Shown piece by piece: positions 1 through 10,080 of a stretch of 64,000 nt of DNA. The translations under genes were made by a program, and so were the position numbers. How positions within the stretch are numbered: the stretch's first letter is position 1; every line of letters starts with the position of its first letter. The notes below the pieces were generated by a model that was not told the DNA's origin, ran no database searches, and worked only from the letters and a program-made list of their open reading frames with translations. The DNA is from Lottia gigantea (lineage: Eukaryota > Mollusca > Gastropoda > Lottiidae), in NCBI RefSeq assembly GCF_000327385.1, contig NW_008708986.1, forward strand, positions 3,272,247 through 3,336,246, given 5' to 3'.

Positions 1-290
1 TTGCTTAGTTTGACACTAAAAATTAGGAAACCCATGTTTAATCAGTTCGTTGGTTGTTGATGCCTTTTCTAATCGTACACTCTGTTTAAAGGAATATTAC
101 CTGTTAGAATGGACATACAATTTAAACTCTCAAACTTAGTCAACAAGTGTATATATTCATCAGTTGGACTTACCAGGAGTCATAACTAAAGAATAGAATT
201 TCTATACAAGACGATATATCCATTAAACTAAATAATTATTGGAACACGCTTCTTAGCATGTTTCGAAATTACTTAATTTAATGAATTATT
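1..290. repeat. Foldback-repeat arm (left arm of a dispersed inverted-repeat family)
   Basis: The stretch resembles one arm of a palindromic element seen whole at 20131-20505 and 54006-54340. Shared landmarks are a TTTGACACTAAAAA-like outer end, AAAGGAATATTACC, a CATCAGTTGGACTTACC-like block and TCCATTAAACTAAATAATTA. The right arm is missing here. Instead the sequence runs into the Crypton upstream region near 290, and the same junction recurs at about 28075, so either the Crypton sits inside a foldback element or the two travel as one unit. No coding sequence seen. Confidence 0.6.
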
Positions 291-724
291 TCTATGGAGT
301 TATATGTAAAGGATAAACTCCGAGGAGGCCGATTAGGGCGACGACTTCATAGGGTGTATTCGATTGGAGCTCGGGTTAGACTCGAGTCACGCGAGTCACA
401 ACTGAACTGTAATATTTCTTGGAGTTGAGACTCGTGTGACGAAATATTTGACCTAGTTTGAAGCTCGGGTCCGACACTCACTATTTGGAAAATCAAACAC
501 GAGTTAACATAGTAGCATGGAATGTCTATATATGGTCAAAAGTCCCGCCATATTGCCTCAACTCGATCAAATTCGATTGCGACCCTCACTCGGCATGCGC
601 ATTGTATATAATTACGTCATTTCTCCATCAACTTTAGCTCGACCACAGAGGTTCAATCGAAGTCACCCCAAGGAGGTCAAAACTGTTGGCGTGTTAGAGG
701 AGTTTATTCTACTTAAACCTATTT
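291..724 (+). other. Upstream region of the Crypton, duplicated at 28076-28505
   Basis: No convincing gene. The stretch holds short inverted repeats around GACTCGAGTC and GAGTCAC and is almost identical to 28076-28505, with only scattered single differences by eye. The open frame at 517-747 lies wholly in this non-coding block and is not supported. Confidence 0.45.
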
Positions 725-884
725 TCGACTATTGGCGCCCTATATAGCTGCACGTGGATCGTTCACGTATCTTACTATTGGAGTCCTAGATTGCTATCTC
801 ACGTGCATCGTGAACTTACTTAACTATTGGCGTCATATAAAAGCTCACACACACGTTCGAATTTTAATCGACTAACAACAAATT
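725..884 (+). promoter_or_regulatory. Repeated CCAAT/E-box promoter with TATA box upstream of the Crypton ORF
   Basis: Three units of about 48 bp each begin with ACTATTGG (an inverted CCAAT box) followed by GCGCC, AGTCC or CGTCA. The first two also carry CACGTG and a partly mirrored TCGTTCACG/CATCGTGAAC. The third unit ends in TATAAAAG at 836-843, 42 bp before an ATG at 885. Spacing and content fit an RNA polymerase II core promoter with NF-Y-type and bHLH-type sites (site assignment is inference). A near-identical copy lies at about 28505-28665. Confidence 0.5.
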
Positions 885-1590
885 ATGTCGGATTCAGACG
901 ACCTTTTACTCACCCAGAGTACTTTTTCTGAAGATGCGCAAAATACTTTCGACTCCGGCGATGTAAGCCCAAGGTTTGAAGACTTTCTGGACAACATGGA
1001 AGCCCCTGTCACTCAAGATCACTCAAGAATTTGAAGCAGGCAATGTTCAATCAACTGAAGAGAGCAGAGTAGAGCAGATCATCCCCCATTCACCAATTAA
1101 ATGTTCGACAACAGGTAGATTTGTCCAAAATTGAAATGACCTCCTTGAAAAGAGTTGCCATCAACAAAAATACAGAAAAAAAGTGTCAGTGGGCAGTGCG
1201 TATTTTTGATTCCTGGCGACACAGAATTCGAAATAATATTGGTGAAAAACTTTTGTAACTGAATGACAATGACCTGTGTGATCAGTTATTATTGTTCGTG
1301 ACGGAAGTGAAAATTCAAAGATGTGGCGATTATCAAGGGAATACAATTCACGAAATGTTAATGTCCATACAGTATTTCATGAGAGAAAATGGCCGAAATA
1401 TTAATTTAATACAGATTTCAACTTTTTACTACTGCGAAAGATATTAGATGCCAAAATGCGGTCCTTGGCACAAAGTGGAATAGGTGTACATAAGAAAAAG
1501 GCGGATAATAATAACGAGAGATCAGTAGGACATGTTCTGGGAACAGGGCCTTTGGGTTAAGACACGCCCCAAAAGTTAATAGACACGGGG
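885..1590 (+). mobile_element. Crypton-type (tyrosine recombinase) DNA transposon remnant, N-terminal part
   Basis: Translation from the ATG at 885 begins MSDSDDLLLTQSTFSEDAQN, an acidic leader that ends at a TGA near 1034. Further downstream, at 1178-1222, the frames give KCQWAVRIFDSWR, then a block LLLFVTEVKIQ ... NTIHEMLMSIQYFM, then ILDAKMRSLAQSGIGVHKKK, and finally DTPQKLID near 1565. This order matches the region before the catalytic domain in Crypton-derived proteins (KIAA1958/ZMYM/QRICH1-like), from family knowledge. The R-H-R-Y recombinase core is not visible: similarity fades at about 1590, so the copy is truncated as well as interrupted by stops. A second start of the same element lies at 28666. 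Confidence 0.6.
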
Positions 1591-2335
1591 TGAGGGGAGT
1601 ACCGAATTTGGACACTAACACTGTAGTTGGATATTTACACGGAGTGTGTAACACGAGCTTACTATCGGTATGATTTCTTGGATGTTAAATATCACACAGA
1701 ACCGATCTGTATGGATTTTTAGCCTTAATTAAAATTTCTATATTTGATGATTTGATATAGTATATTAAAGCTTTATTTGAACGTATTTATTATTTCTCAA
1801 CGCGGTTTATTTGGTGTTAGTCCGCAAGACTTGACCTCATACTGGTGTTCCGTATTAGCCCTGATATAAAAATTATCAACATGGTGTTAAGCATAGTATT
1901 AACACGATTTCTCCTTCGTGTTAGTGTTAATATCGAAGATGCGATTTCAGGGGTTACCTGAACACATTATTTGCGGGTGGAAATGACAATTATTAATTTC
2001 CTTTGGCAATCGGTTTTATTTTACAGTTTGACATTCGGTACTCAAATTCTAATCGATTCCCATCTGAAATAAGCCTCAAAGTGGATTTAGTAATTCTGCG
2101 CTAACACTAATCTCTAGGGTATTAACACGAGCATGAGTTCAAGTTTAGTGTTCGTGTTAACAGCCATTTTATTTCATTTAAAATGTTTTTTATAACGGTT
2201 GCTCAAGCTATTGCTGTACAAAATAGAGGCGACAATTTGGAAAGGCAACCTGCTACAAGTGCGGAACCGATTGAACGTCATATCCGGGTGAATCAACATG
2301 AATAAGATGAGTTATCGGCCGAGTATCATTTTTGG
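1591..2335. other. No gene seen; recurrent GTGTTA/TAACAC words
   Basis: No open frame with recognisable content. Between about 1615 and 2165 the words GTGTTA and TAACAC recur many times in both orientations (for example near 1815, 1900, 1920, 2105 and 2155), suggesting a decayed palindromic repeat. Confidence 0.35.
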
Positions 2336-2339
2336 TATA

Positions 2340-2640
2340 TCTGGCTTAAGGTGGTTATTACGGAAATGTTGGTTTTTCCAGTGGCGTGGCTAAAACTACT
2401 ACTTCTCCATGGGGTTGCTGATTTTTTCTTAAGCATTGCTCCAAGATTCATCAAACTACCACGCCCGGAGGAATACCCTGATTTAACAACCGTTGAAGAC
2501 ATGTTGATGGTAATAACACAGATATCATACTCTATATTGACGGTGTAATTATTCGAATTCAACGCCCAGACCATGCAGGAGATGCTTACCATTCTTGACA
2601 CCTGATACCACTTCCCGCATATGAAAAATTTATTAGCCTG
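2340..2640 (+). mobile_element. DDE-transposase fragment (PIF/Harbinger-like)
   Basis: Plus-strand translation gives FLSIAPRFIKLPRPEEYPD and, a few codons on, IDGVIIRIQRPDHAGDAY. The second stretch resembles the first catalytic Asp block of DDE_Tnp_4 transposases (…DGthI.I.RP…Y), preceded by the usual W/F-P-rich segment. Only about 100 residues are present, with stops and no second or third catalytic block, so this is a dead scrap. It could belong to a different DDE family. Confidence 0.4.
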
Positions 2641-3485
2641 CTACCAATGTATTGCCAATATGATTTTATGGAATTTGATTTTTGTTTTGCGGTTCGGATC
2701 GTTGGTAGATTAGGTTTTATTATTGCTATTATTACTATGATAAAAACACAAAAACAATAAAGTTACATTAGGTTTCAAAGTTGGTATGTCCAAACGTAGC
2801 TTTGCACACCAGGAAAATTTCTCCAAGTACGGTGATTTCAACGGCAAAACAATCTCCGAGCATTAGTCATTCTAGTCAAGAAGGGCACTTCCCAGTTGGT
2901 CGGTCAGGTACCAACAAAATTAATGCTTTATGAGCGAATGGTCTGAAAGTGACCTTCGGCGATCGGTCTCAGAGATACACACTTCACCAGAAGGGGGGTG
3001 GGTGTCTCATCTATTTTAACTGCAAAAACATCGACCATGATTTCGTACTATGCCCTTTCCCCTCCCCCTCCCTTCCTTTCGAATTTCCCCAACCTGGGGA
3101 CACAAGACAGTAGCAGAAGACACAATTGAAATGAAAAGTAGGTATGTATTAATTCGCTTAGCACACAAATAAATTAGAAAAATAGAGAGCTCTGTCCGTC
3201 TGGTTGCGGAAGTTAACGCATCGCATTTTGATTCTTGACTGACCCGATTGGTAACGCCACCAATCCTTAAAGATAGCTTGCGAGGCAAGGTAACATACGC
3301 CCACTGGCAGCTGTCAGAAATGATAAAACAGTCTTTAGTGACTAAAGTACGAATTTTCTCATATTGAAGAAATTTTATTAGTTTGAATTCAATGACATAT
3401 ATATATGCCAGTTATTTATGCTGAGTAATTCCACAAAATTTTTCAAAATCAATATCAATAACCCAAATACAACAAACAATTATCA
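2641..3485. other. Intergenic sequence, nothing recognised
   Basis: No coding similarity or structured repeat identified. The minus-strand frame at 3016-3288 has a Gly/Arg-rich end driven by a pyrimidine tract and is not supported as a gene. Confidence 0.3.
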
Positions 3486-3489
3486 GTAT

Positions 3490-3765
3490 CGGTTGAGAAC
3501 TGTAGCTTCAATCCTGCTCACGAACAATTTTTAACAAATTTCAAGGCGTTCTAAGTCAAGGGCAATATCTCAAAAACCGTTCATCGAAAATATGTCAAAT
3601 TCGAAGTTGACCGAGATCTTATCAATCTAAAGCATCACACCAAGCTTTATCAAAATCAGATAAAAACTGTATTCTCTATAGTGCTCACAAGAATATGTCA
3701 AATTCGAACTTGACCGAGATCTTATCAATCTAAAGCATCACACCAAGTAACAATCTTACCAATTT
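3490..3765. repeat. Short tandem duplication of a dispersed repeat
   Basis: A block starting ATGTCAAATTCGAA and containing GACCGAGATCTTATCAATC plus AAGCATCACACCAAG occurs twice, at about 3592 and 3693 (period near 100 bp). The neighbouring words TGTAGCTTC, TGCTCACGAACAA and TCAAATTCGAA recur at 49430-49640, so the unit is dispersed. The second copy runs directly into the PLE. Confidence 0.55.
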
Positions 3766-5320
3766 TGAACGAAAATCTCTCAATAATCTAAAAAATGACA
3801 AAAACATTATTATCAGGAAAAGTGACAAAGGCAGTTGCTGCGTCATTCAAAATCGCGATGACTACATTTTTGAAATTGATAAACAGTTGAACAATCCAAA
3901 TCACTATCGCCAACTTGATACACCTATTTTTATGGAAACTGCTCGAGAAATAAACAATATTCTACAAAATTTGGTAAAAAAGAAATTTATTTCAGGAAAG
4001 CATTATGACTACCTTTCCGCGTCCACTGAGCCTCGCCAACGACACATTTACACGCTTCCGAAAATTCATAAAAATCCCGAAACTGAGTGGTCCGTTGCCA
4101 ACAAAAAAAGGTAGACCAATCATTTCTGATTGTTCTAGCGAATCATACCGAGTTTCAGAATACATAGATTACTTTTTACTGCCACTAGCATGCCAACACC
4201 CTTCTTATCTGAAAGACACAACAGATTTTGTTGAAAAAATCAAGAAATTGGACATTCCCGAAAACGCGTATTTCATTTCTTTGGACGTAACCGGTATGTA
4301 TACCAACATTGACAACAATGTTTGTCTTGACGCCGTCCGTAAGGCATTTGTTCGATATCCATGTTTTGATCGACCTGATACAGAGATTTTAGATTTACTT
4401 AAACTATGTGTAACGCGCAATGACTTCTTTTTTAATGGAAAAATATATTTACAAACATCTGGAACTACTATGGGCAAACGATTTGCCCCTAGTTATGCGA
4501 ATATATTTATGGCCGAGTGGGAGAGGGAGATAGAAAATATCTCACCGTTTAAACCTTTATTTTATGGCCGGTTTCTTGACGATATTTTTATCATTTGGTC
4601 CGATACTCTAGAACATTTCTGGAAATCTTTCGAAATTTTAAACAACCACCACCCTTCTGTGAAATTGACAGCAAATATCAGCGAAAACAGCATGGATTTT
4701 ATGGACACCACGGTGTTATTTCCCTGTGGAGGTCCTACTTGTCGCACATGCGAACACATACATGGTACCCATTTTTTCAAAAATAACAAGAACGGAAAAT
4801 TGTTTGCGATGAATAACCTAATTTCTTGCGGAGATCAAAATATCATATACCTAATTTCTTGTAAAAAATGCGATGTACAATATGTTGGCGAGACTCAAAA
4901 TGCGCTTCGAACGCGATTCAATGGCCATCGCTATGATATAGTGCATGGCAAGGATAGACCAATTGTGAATCACTTCAACCTTCCCGATCATTCCATTGAT
5001 GACCTTCTCATCATGCCTATAGAAACAGTTTCTACATCACCTAGCATGAAACCTAAGCTTAGACGTCTACAACGCGAAAGTTATTGGATCGATCAACTGC
5101 AGACTGTGAGGCCAAATGGACTCAACATTCAACATGATAACCAGATAATACCCTTTATAACGACATTTGATTCTACAGCTACCAAAGCCTCCATAATAGT
5201 CAAACGCCATTACTCGGAACTTCAGAACAAATTTCCCCATGTATACAAAGAAATCAAAATCTTAGCAATTTCCTCTTTCACGGTAGACTTGAACCATTGA
5301 ACAATGTCCATTCATCCTGG
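3745..5320 (+). mobile_element. Penelope-like retroelement (RT plus GIY-YIG endonuclease)
   Basis: The main reading frame (4005-5300, 431 residues) contains RT blocks: LPTKKGRPIISDCSS (about residue 31), SLDVTGMYTNI with the first catalytic Asp (94), GTTMGKRFAPSYANIFMAEW (153) and YGRFLDDIFIIW with the catalytic DD pair (192-193). A GIY-YIG nuclease follows: IIYLISCKKCDVQYVGET (280-297) with R and H downstream. The N-terminal RT part (NLTNFERKSLNNL … SDKGSCCVI) lies at 3745-4090 in another frame, so the copy is probably inactive. After MDFMDTTVLF (230-239) the text passes almost at once to GGPTCRTC, so the RT thumb and linker, normally well over 100 residues, appear deleted. No flanking terminal repeats were recognised. 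Confidence 0.85.
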
Positions 5321-6220
5321 GAGCATAGATTTCTTAATATAAATGTATCATGTTCTATCAATAAATTAATCTATTTCTAAGTTAGATTTCAGGGAATACT
5401 TATTTCAGGACTGGTGCCATGGATATATACAGTATATTATATAACATGCAGTGTATTTTTGTGTTTGTGTCTTTTCAACTAAAATCATGCTAATGACTAA
5501 CTAATTTTCACATAATCAATAGACTTATCTATTGCTCTGTGAGATATCTGAGGTTGCCCGAATTTCTAACTTAGTTATGAGAGTTTTGCAATCTCTTCGA
5601 GAGAAACACTATTGTTTCACTGAAACCTTACCGAACTAAAAATTGAAATCTGTGCCCGAATTGCCTTTTTTTGGTTGTGTAAAAAAAAGTTCTAAACTCT
5701 ACATTCGGGCTGCGATTTCAATTTTTGAAATATGTAAAATATAATCATACGAATGACATTCGGGCAGTGATTTCGATCCCTAAATAATATGAATTATGAA
5801 ATTATATTATAGGAGAATACAATCGGTCTATCAATTTAAAAAAAAATACAGTTATAGTATAGGATATTCGGGCAAAGATATGATTTCATTTTTAAATTCC
5901 AAAAAAAAAAAAAAAAAAAATCGGGCCGTTCAAAAAAATGTTTTTAATGCCTTGCCATAAAAAAACTAGCCTTCAGGGCTGCGAGGGGGGCGGGTGCCCC
6001 CCCTGTGGCTCTGCCACTGATTATTAGTTGTGAATGCATTTCATTTCAGGTACAAGAGAACCAGTACAGAGCTTTTGAAAGACCAACCGGCGATCATGAT
6101 GAAAAACTGCAAATGGATAAAACTGGACCCGTTAAACAGACAATGGAGTGCAATGGTGCGAAAATCACGGTCACTCTATGAATTTAGAATAAAATCCAAA
6201 GTGTCGTTTGTTAGTGTTTC
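5321..6220. other. Non-coding stretch after the PLE
   Basis: No gene seen. It contains a poly(A) run near 5900-5920, a GC-rich hairpin GGGGGCGGGTGCCCCCC near 5985-6003 and the CCCGAAT motif cluster described separately. Confidence 0.35.
5640..5935. repeat. Cluster of GAAATC-nnn-GCCCGAAT motifs in both orientations
   Basis: The 17-bp motif or its reverse complement (ATTCGGGCnnnGATTTC) appears near 5644 (forward) and near 5704 and 5759 (reverse). Weaker forms occur near 5868 and 5922. Spacing is irregular (55-110 bp), so it is not a simple tandem repeat. Function unknown. Confidence 0.5.
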
Positions 6221-6224
6221 ACTT

Positions 6225-6372
6225 TTAGGACTTCTAATTTCACTATTGCAGCCCTAATTTCACTATTGGAGCCCTAATTTCACTATTGCAGCCCTAATTT
6301 CACTATTGGCGCCCTAAAAAACTATTGGAGTGCTAATTACACTATTGGCGTCTAAAGTATGACTGCCACTCA
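6225..6372. repeat. CCAAT-type tandem array
   Basis: About four 20-bp units of the form CTAATTTCACTATTG(C/G)(A/C)GCC are followed by three looser ones, each carrying CTATTGG or CTATTGC. The same ACTATTGGCGCC/AGTCC wording makes up the Crypton promoter at 725-884. No TATA box or start codon follows here. Confidence 0.65.
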
Positions 6373-6520
6373 TACTATTGGAAAGCAATTTAGGTTTAAA
6401 ATATGTTATATTCATAACTCTATGAATATTATGTTTGATGGATTTATTGGAATATAGAGGAATTCTATTGTATATAATATGATAACTATAGTTATCAAGA
6501 AACCGTTTCACCCCTTTCCA
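6373..6520. repeat. Foldback-repeat right-arm fragment
   Basis: The sequence around TTCATAACTCTATGA, GGATTTATTGGA and AGAGGAATTCTATTG matches 23840-23900, which is the right-arm side of the foldback family. It marks the start of the segment shared between the 6-9 kb and 24-27 kb regions. Confidence 0.45.
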
Positions 6521-6624
6521 ATATCTCCCTTTGTTATTTTGTCTCTTTCCCATATTGAAAATCAGAAGAATCGAAAAATATTTAGTATAGGTTATTGCCC
6601 TTGTTCTTGAAAACGCGTTCAATT

Positions 6625-6735
6625 TTTAGCACACAGGGCGGATCAACTTGTTGAAGGCATGCGAGTTGACAATCTTCTTCATCCCTTATAAAAATTTTAG
6701 ACTCTAAAATAGACACAATTATATAGTAACTTAAT
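6625..6735 (-). pseudogene. Fragment of the PAN/apple-like exon (duplicate copy)
   Basis: Minus-strand reading gives EEDCQLACLQQVDPPC, nearly identical to the second cysteine block of the intact exon at 24100-24487 (EEDCQLACLQQDDPPC). Only this block and some following intron sequence are present; both sides have been replaced by other sequence. It is a relic from duplication of the apple/membrane-anchor gene. Confidence 0.7.
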
Positions 6736-6839
6736 CAAACGACATTCAATACCCCAAAACCCACATACTTTTATTTTACTGTCCAGTATATCTCATGCTT
6801 TGTGTATTTCATTTATTAGGACAGAAAACATCATGATTA

Positions 6840-7670
6840 TTTGTGTTTCTAATGCTGCGTTCACACTTAAAGCAATATCAAAGCACAAGGCTGAAAACAA
6901 TGAAAAGGGTTGTCGATTGGCTGTGCACGGTAAAGTTCCCTCGACAGTTGGAAATCGGAAAAGAGTTGGCTTATGATGCCACTGTACAGAATGCGTCTAA
7001 ATCTGAAAAGAAAACTTGCTACAGATGTGGATCCCCAAAACATCTCGCGAATTCTACCGATTGCCCAGCAAAAGGTGTTATTTGTTCAAAATGCGGTAAA
7101 AATGGTCATTTTGCAAAAGTTTGTATGTCCGAACGTGAAAAAGATTCGGTGTATACAATTGACAGTTCAAGTTCTAGTGAAGAATTATACACGTGCGAAA
7201 CAGATCAAGGTAAACAATACACTGTAAAAACTCGTGATCACAGTAATGTACACACTGTAAGAAATGAGTGTCAAATTCAGATGGAAGATTCAGTTACGGA
7301 TCCTGTTTTCATATTTACGGTCAATATTGCTGCTAATACTAAATTATATCGTATGTTTCATATTTCTACACCTACTGGGGAATCATCTGACGTAAATATG
7401 TTGCTCGATACAGGTTCGGTAGTTACAACTTTGCCTCATAAAATTTACCAACAGCATTTCTCTACTGCTTTACTTTCTAAACCTGTTATGAATTTAACAT
7501 CATATCAAGGAAATGCTATTGATGTTGTTGGATGTATGCAAGCTGCTATTGACTGTGACTGTATTTATTAAATACGGTGATACCGCCCTTATTGGTATGG
7601 ACGTAATAAAGAAATTGGGTCTTGTGATTTCTTCAAACTCTGTACGTTCAACATTTCAATTTGGATGAAT
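6840..7670 (+). mobile_element. LTR-retrotransposon fragment: gag zinc knuckles and protease (fossil)
   Basis: The fragment contains two zinc knuckles (CYRCGSPKHLANSTDCPAK, then CSKCGKNGHFAKVC), a Ser/Glu-rich linker and an aspartic-protease active site, MLLDTGSVVTTLP. The order gag nucleocapsid then protease is that of Ty3/gypsy-type elements. No LTRs, RT or integrase adjoin it, so it is an old, broken partial copy embedded in the duplicated host segment. Family assignment beyond gypsy-like is not possible. Confidence 0.7.
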
Positions 7671-7679
7671 AAAATAATA

Positions 7680-8514
7680 AATGATTAAAGGTTATTTAAA
7701 CTATATTAACCAAAATACTGGAATTGTGATAATTTACTGTTATATAATTAGTTTTTTCATTACCATTTTATCTCAAAGGTCGAAACACTTTTATCAAACA
7801 TTTCATCGAAATTAAACAACTGCGCAATCGACAAGATTTTCGTGAGATTCCGACAGCTCACGTCATCAAATCTGAGAGATGGTGGAAACAACGTGCAATT
7901 CTGCGGTCGATTAGTATGATTGGTCCGACTAAATCCAGCGATTGATCGAACTCTCCGAGATGCCGACGGTTGTCGGCAGTAGTCGCCTAAAATTCAGTTG
8001 ATCCCAATTCTGCAAGGGTGGCCTCACTCCCACACAGACTGGCTGAAAACAAACAGGGCCCAGGTCGCATGCGGTTAAAGACAAACTAAGGTGCGAAGTC
8101 GACAGATAATTTCTGGACTGATAGTAAAATTCTTTAACATTTATCAGATATTATAGATTTTGTGACGTATTGAAATAGGTAATGAATTAGGTCGTTGGTT
8201 CGGGGGTGGTAAATAATACCCTTGGTATGTACCACTGTCATTACTTTTTTCTGTACATTTTTCATTTAATTTAATTCAGACGATCTGGACGTCTTGTTAA
8301 AAATCTAAACAGTATTACAATAAGTTGGTAATGAATTCGGTCGTTGGTTCAGGGGTGGTAAATAATACCCTTGTTATGTACCACTGTCATTACTTTTGTC
8401 TGTACACTTTTCATTTAATTTAATTCAGACGATCTGGACGTCTTGTTAAAAATCTAAACAGTATTACAATAAGTTGTAATGGAGTTGGGAAGGTACGGAT
8501 TAAAATCGTATTTC
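7680..8514. repeat. Segmental duplicate (copy A) of 25612-27180
   Basis: Intron-like sequence with no gene, matching 25612-27180 over most of its length. Shared landmarks include TCGACAAGATTTTCGTGAGA, CGTGCAATTCTGCGGTCG, GGTCGCATGCGGT and GAAGTCGACAGATAATTTCT. Copy A lacks the mariner-type MITE found in copy B and instead carries the 149-bp tandem duplication. Confidence 0.75.
8179..8476. repeat. 149-bp tandem duplication
   Basis: Two consecutive copies, starting at 8179 and 8328 (GTAATGAATT…GGTCGTTGGTTC), differ at only a few bases. Copy B of the segment (26955 onward) has one unit, so the duplication arose after the two segments separated. Confidence 0.8.
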
Positions 8515-8840
8515 TCAACATAAAATTTGATCGGCAGATGTCACAGATTTTAATTCCATCACACTGCTTGCATGACCTTCGATTGAATTACTACTATCTG
8601 TTTCAATATCTTCACCGGATCCTGAAACACCACTGATTCCAGGTCGACGTCTGAACAGCCTTTCTTTCATATGATTAAACTGTTTCTGTTGATGTCTGAT
8701 AAATTCTCTATAAATAAGATATAACAATCCCAAGATAAGACCGGATATTATAACCACACTGAACACAATGAGTATGTAATTGACCGCTGTATAATGTATT
8801 CTAGACACCATTATCTCGTTTCTTAGGTATCGTCTTCTGT
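8515..8840 (-). CDS. Terminal exon: single-pass membrane anchor and cytoplasmic tail
   Basis: A splice acceptor (TTGTTTCAG) sits at 8841-8849 and the exon opens at 8840 in codon phase 1. It reads RRRYLRNEIMVSRIHYTAVN, a hydrophobic helix starting ILIVFSVVIISGLILGLL, a basic stop-transfer stretch (REFIRHQQKQ … RLFRRRPG) and a Ser/Glu-rich tail to a TGA at 8515-8517. The predicted topology is type I with a short cytosolic tail. It probably ends a minus-strand host gene. The apple-like exon at 24100-24487 is a candidate upstream part, but that exon ends in phase 2, so the two cannot be joined directly and other exons must intervene. Alternatively this is the tail of a separate tandem copy. Ligand and function unknown. 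Confidence 0.6.
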
Positions 8841-9365
8841 CTGAAACAATAATATTCTTCTCATAACGTCTTAGAACAAAATTAAACGAATTGAAACGAC
8901 CTCAAATTGTTGACTTCGCATCAAGGGGAATAACAGCAACGACCTTAAATAGTGGTTTCAACAAAATTACTACCAACAGCAATAGGGTTAACAGTTAATT
9001 TCGTCTCCTTTGAAACATAACCTCACTATATCTGGTCATCGAACACCACCAATGTTTGACATATACTATGGTACTCTTTCAAAGTACAGATTGTTATAAT
9101 CTCCAATTTATATACTCCAGTCTCCAAATAAATTGAAGAAGAAGAATAATTTGTACAACATTTCACAAATAATCCAGTCTTTAATATTTCTGTAACTTTC
9201 ACTGTCTTTGTTTCCTGCTAGCTATGATTCAATGTATTCTATATTAGTATTATCAACCCCATTCAGAATAAGAGATAACAATATTTTATTATCGAGATTA
9301 CTGGTTATTAAAGGGATATCATGATTTCAGTGATCTCTTGTGTTACAGTTACATTATTTTTTTAT
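8841..9365. other. Intron-like or intergenic sequence
   Basis: 8888-8970 matches 27388-27465 of the duplicate segment. The remainder shows no gene or clear repeat. Confidence 0.35.
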
Positions 9366-9369
9366 TTCT

Positions 9370-9485
9370 TGGTCAATGAGTGTATATATTCATCAGTTGG
9401 ACTTAAACGGTACCAAAACTAAAGGATAGAATCTCTAAGACGATATATCCATTAAACTAAATATTATTGAAAAAAATGTTTCTAA
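9370..9485. repeat. Foldback-repeat arm fragment
   Basis: The block GTGTATATATTCATCAGTTG … GACGATATATCCATTAAACT matches the arm at 1-290. Both ends are truncated. Confidence 0.6.
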
Positions 9486-10080
9486 GCGTGTTTCAAAAGT
9501 TTAATGGATTATTGATTAGGTTTATAGATATATTAAATTATAGTAGAACACCAGGCAATGATAAACAAAGACCTAAAAATTTTAATTTTTTTGTCATCTC
9601 CCAAGTAGTATACCAAAACAAAAATTTTAATGGACTGAAAGTAGAGTCTTGTTTTCCAGTGTGAAACATTTGAGGGAGAATAGTTATTTTCGGGCAATAT
9701 TAAAACAGATTATAATGACCCCTCTCAAATACATCCCGGGCACGTACACCTAGTAAGTAGGTAGTAAAGAGTATTCGGCAATTTAATTCAATGCTTTTGT
9801 CTCTTCAAAAATAAAAGCAAGAGTATTTACCAATATTGCCACGTCAGTTTCACGATCATGACTGAATTTATAGGCCTATTTCATGATTAACGAAAATGAC
9901 GTCAACATACCAAGGACAAAGCTAAAACCTATTAGTAATGTTAATTTGTGAATATGTCACTTTAAGTTGTTGATAAAACTAAAGGAAACACTTCAGACTT
10001 GGTCAATAGAGAAGAACAATGAGTGGATAATTTACTGTTATACGAAATAATAATAACATTAATAATAATTTATTTAATCA
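9486..10080. other. No gene seen
   Basis: AT-rich sequence without recognisable coding content. The open frame 9467-9664 is not supported. An AATAAT-rich tract at 10040-10080 probably belongs to the 3' tail of the adjoining LINE. Confidence 0.3.

Noticed and set aside
517-747. Open frame upstream of the Crypton
   Set aside because: It lies in promoter/repeat sequence duplicated at 28 kb and has no recognisable domain.
3016-3288. Possible small protein or degenerate tRNA-like sequence on the minus strand
   Set aside because: The pol III box spacing is wrong and no cloverleaf could be drawn; the protein is composition-driven.
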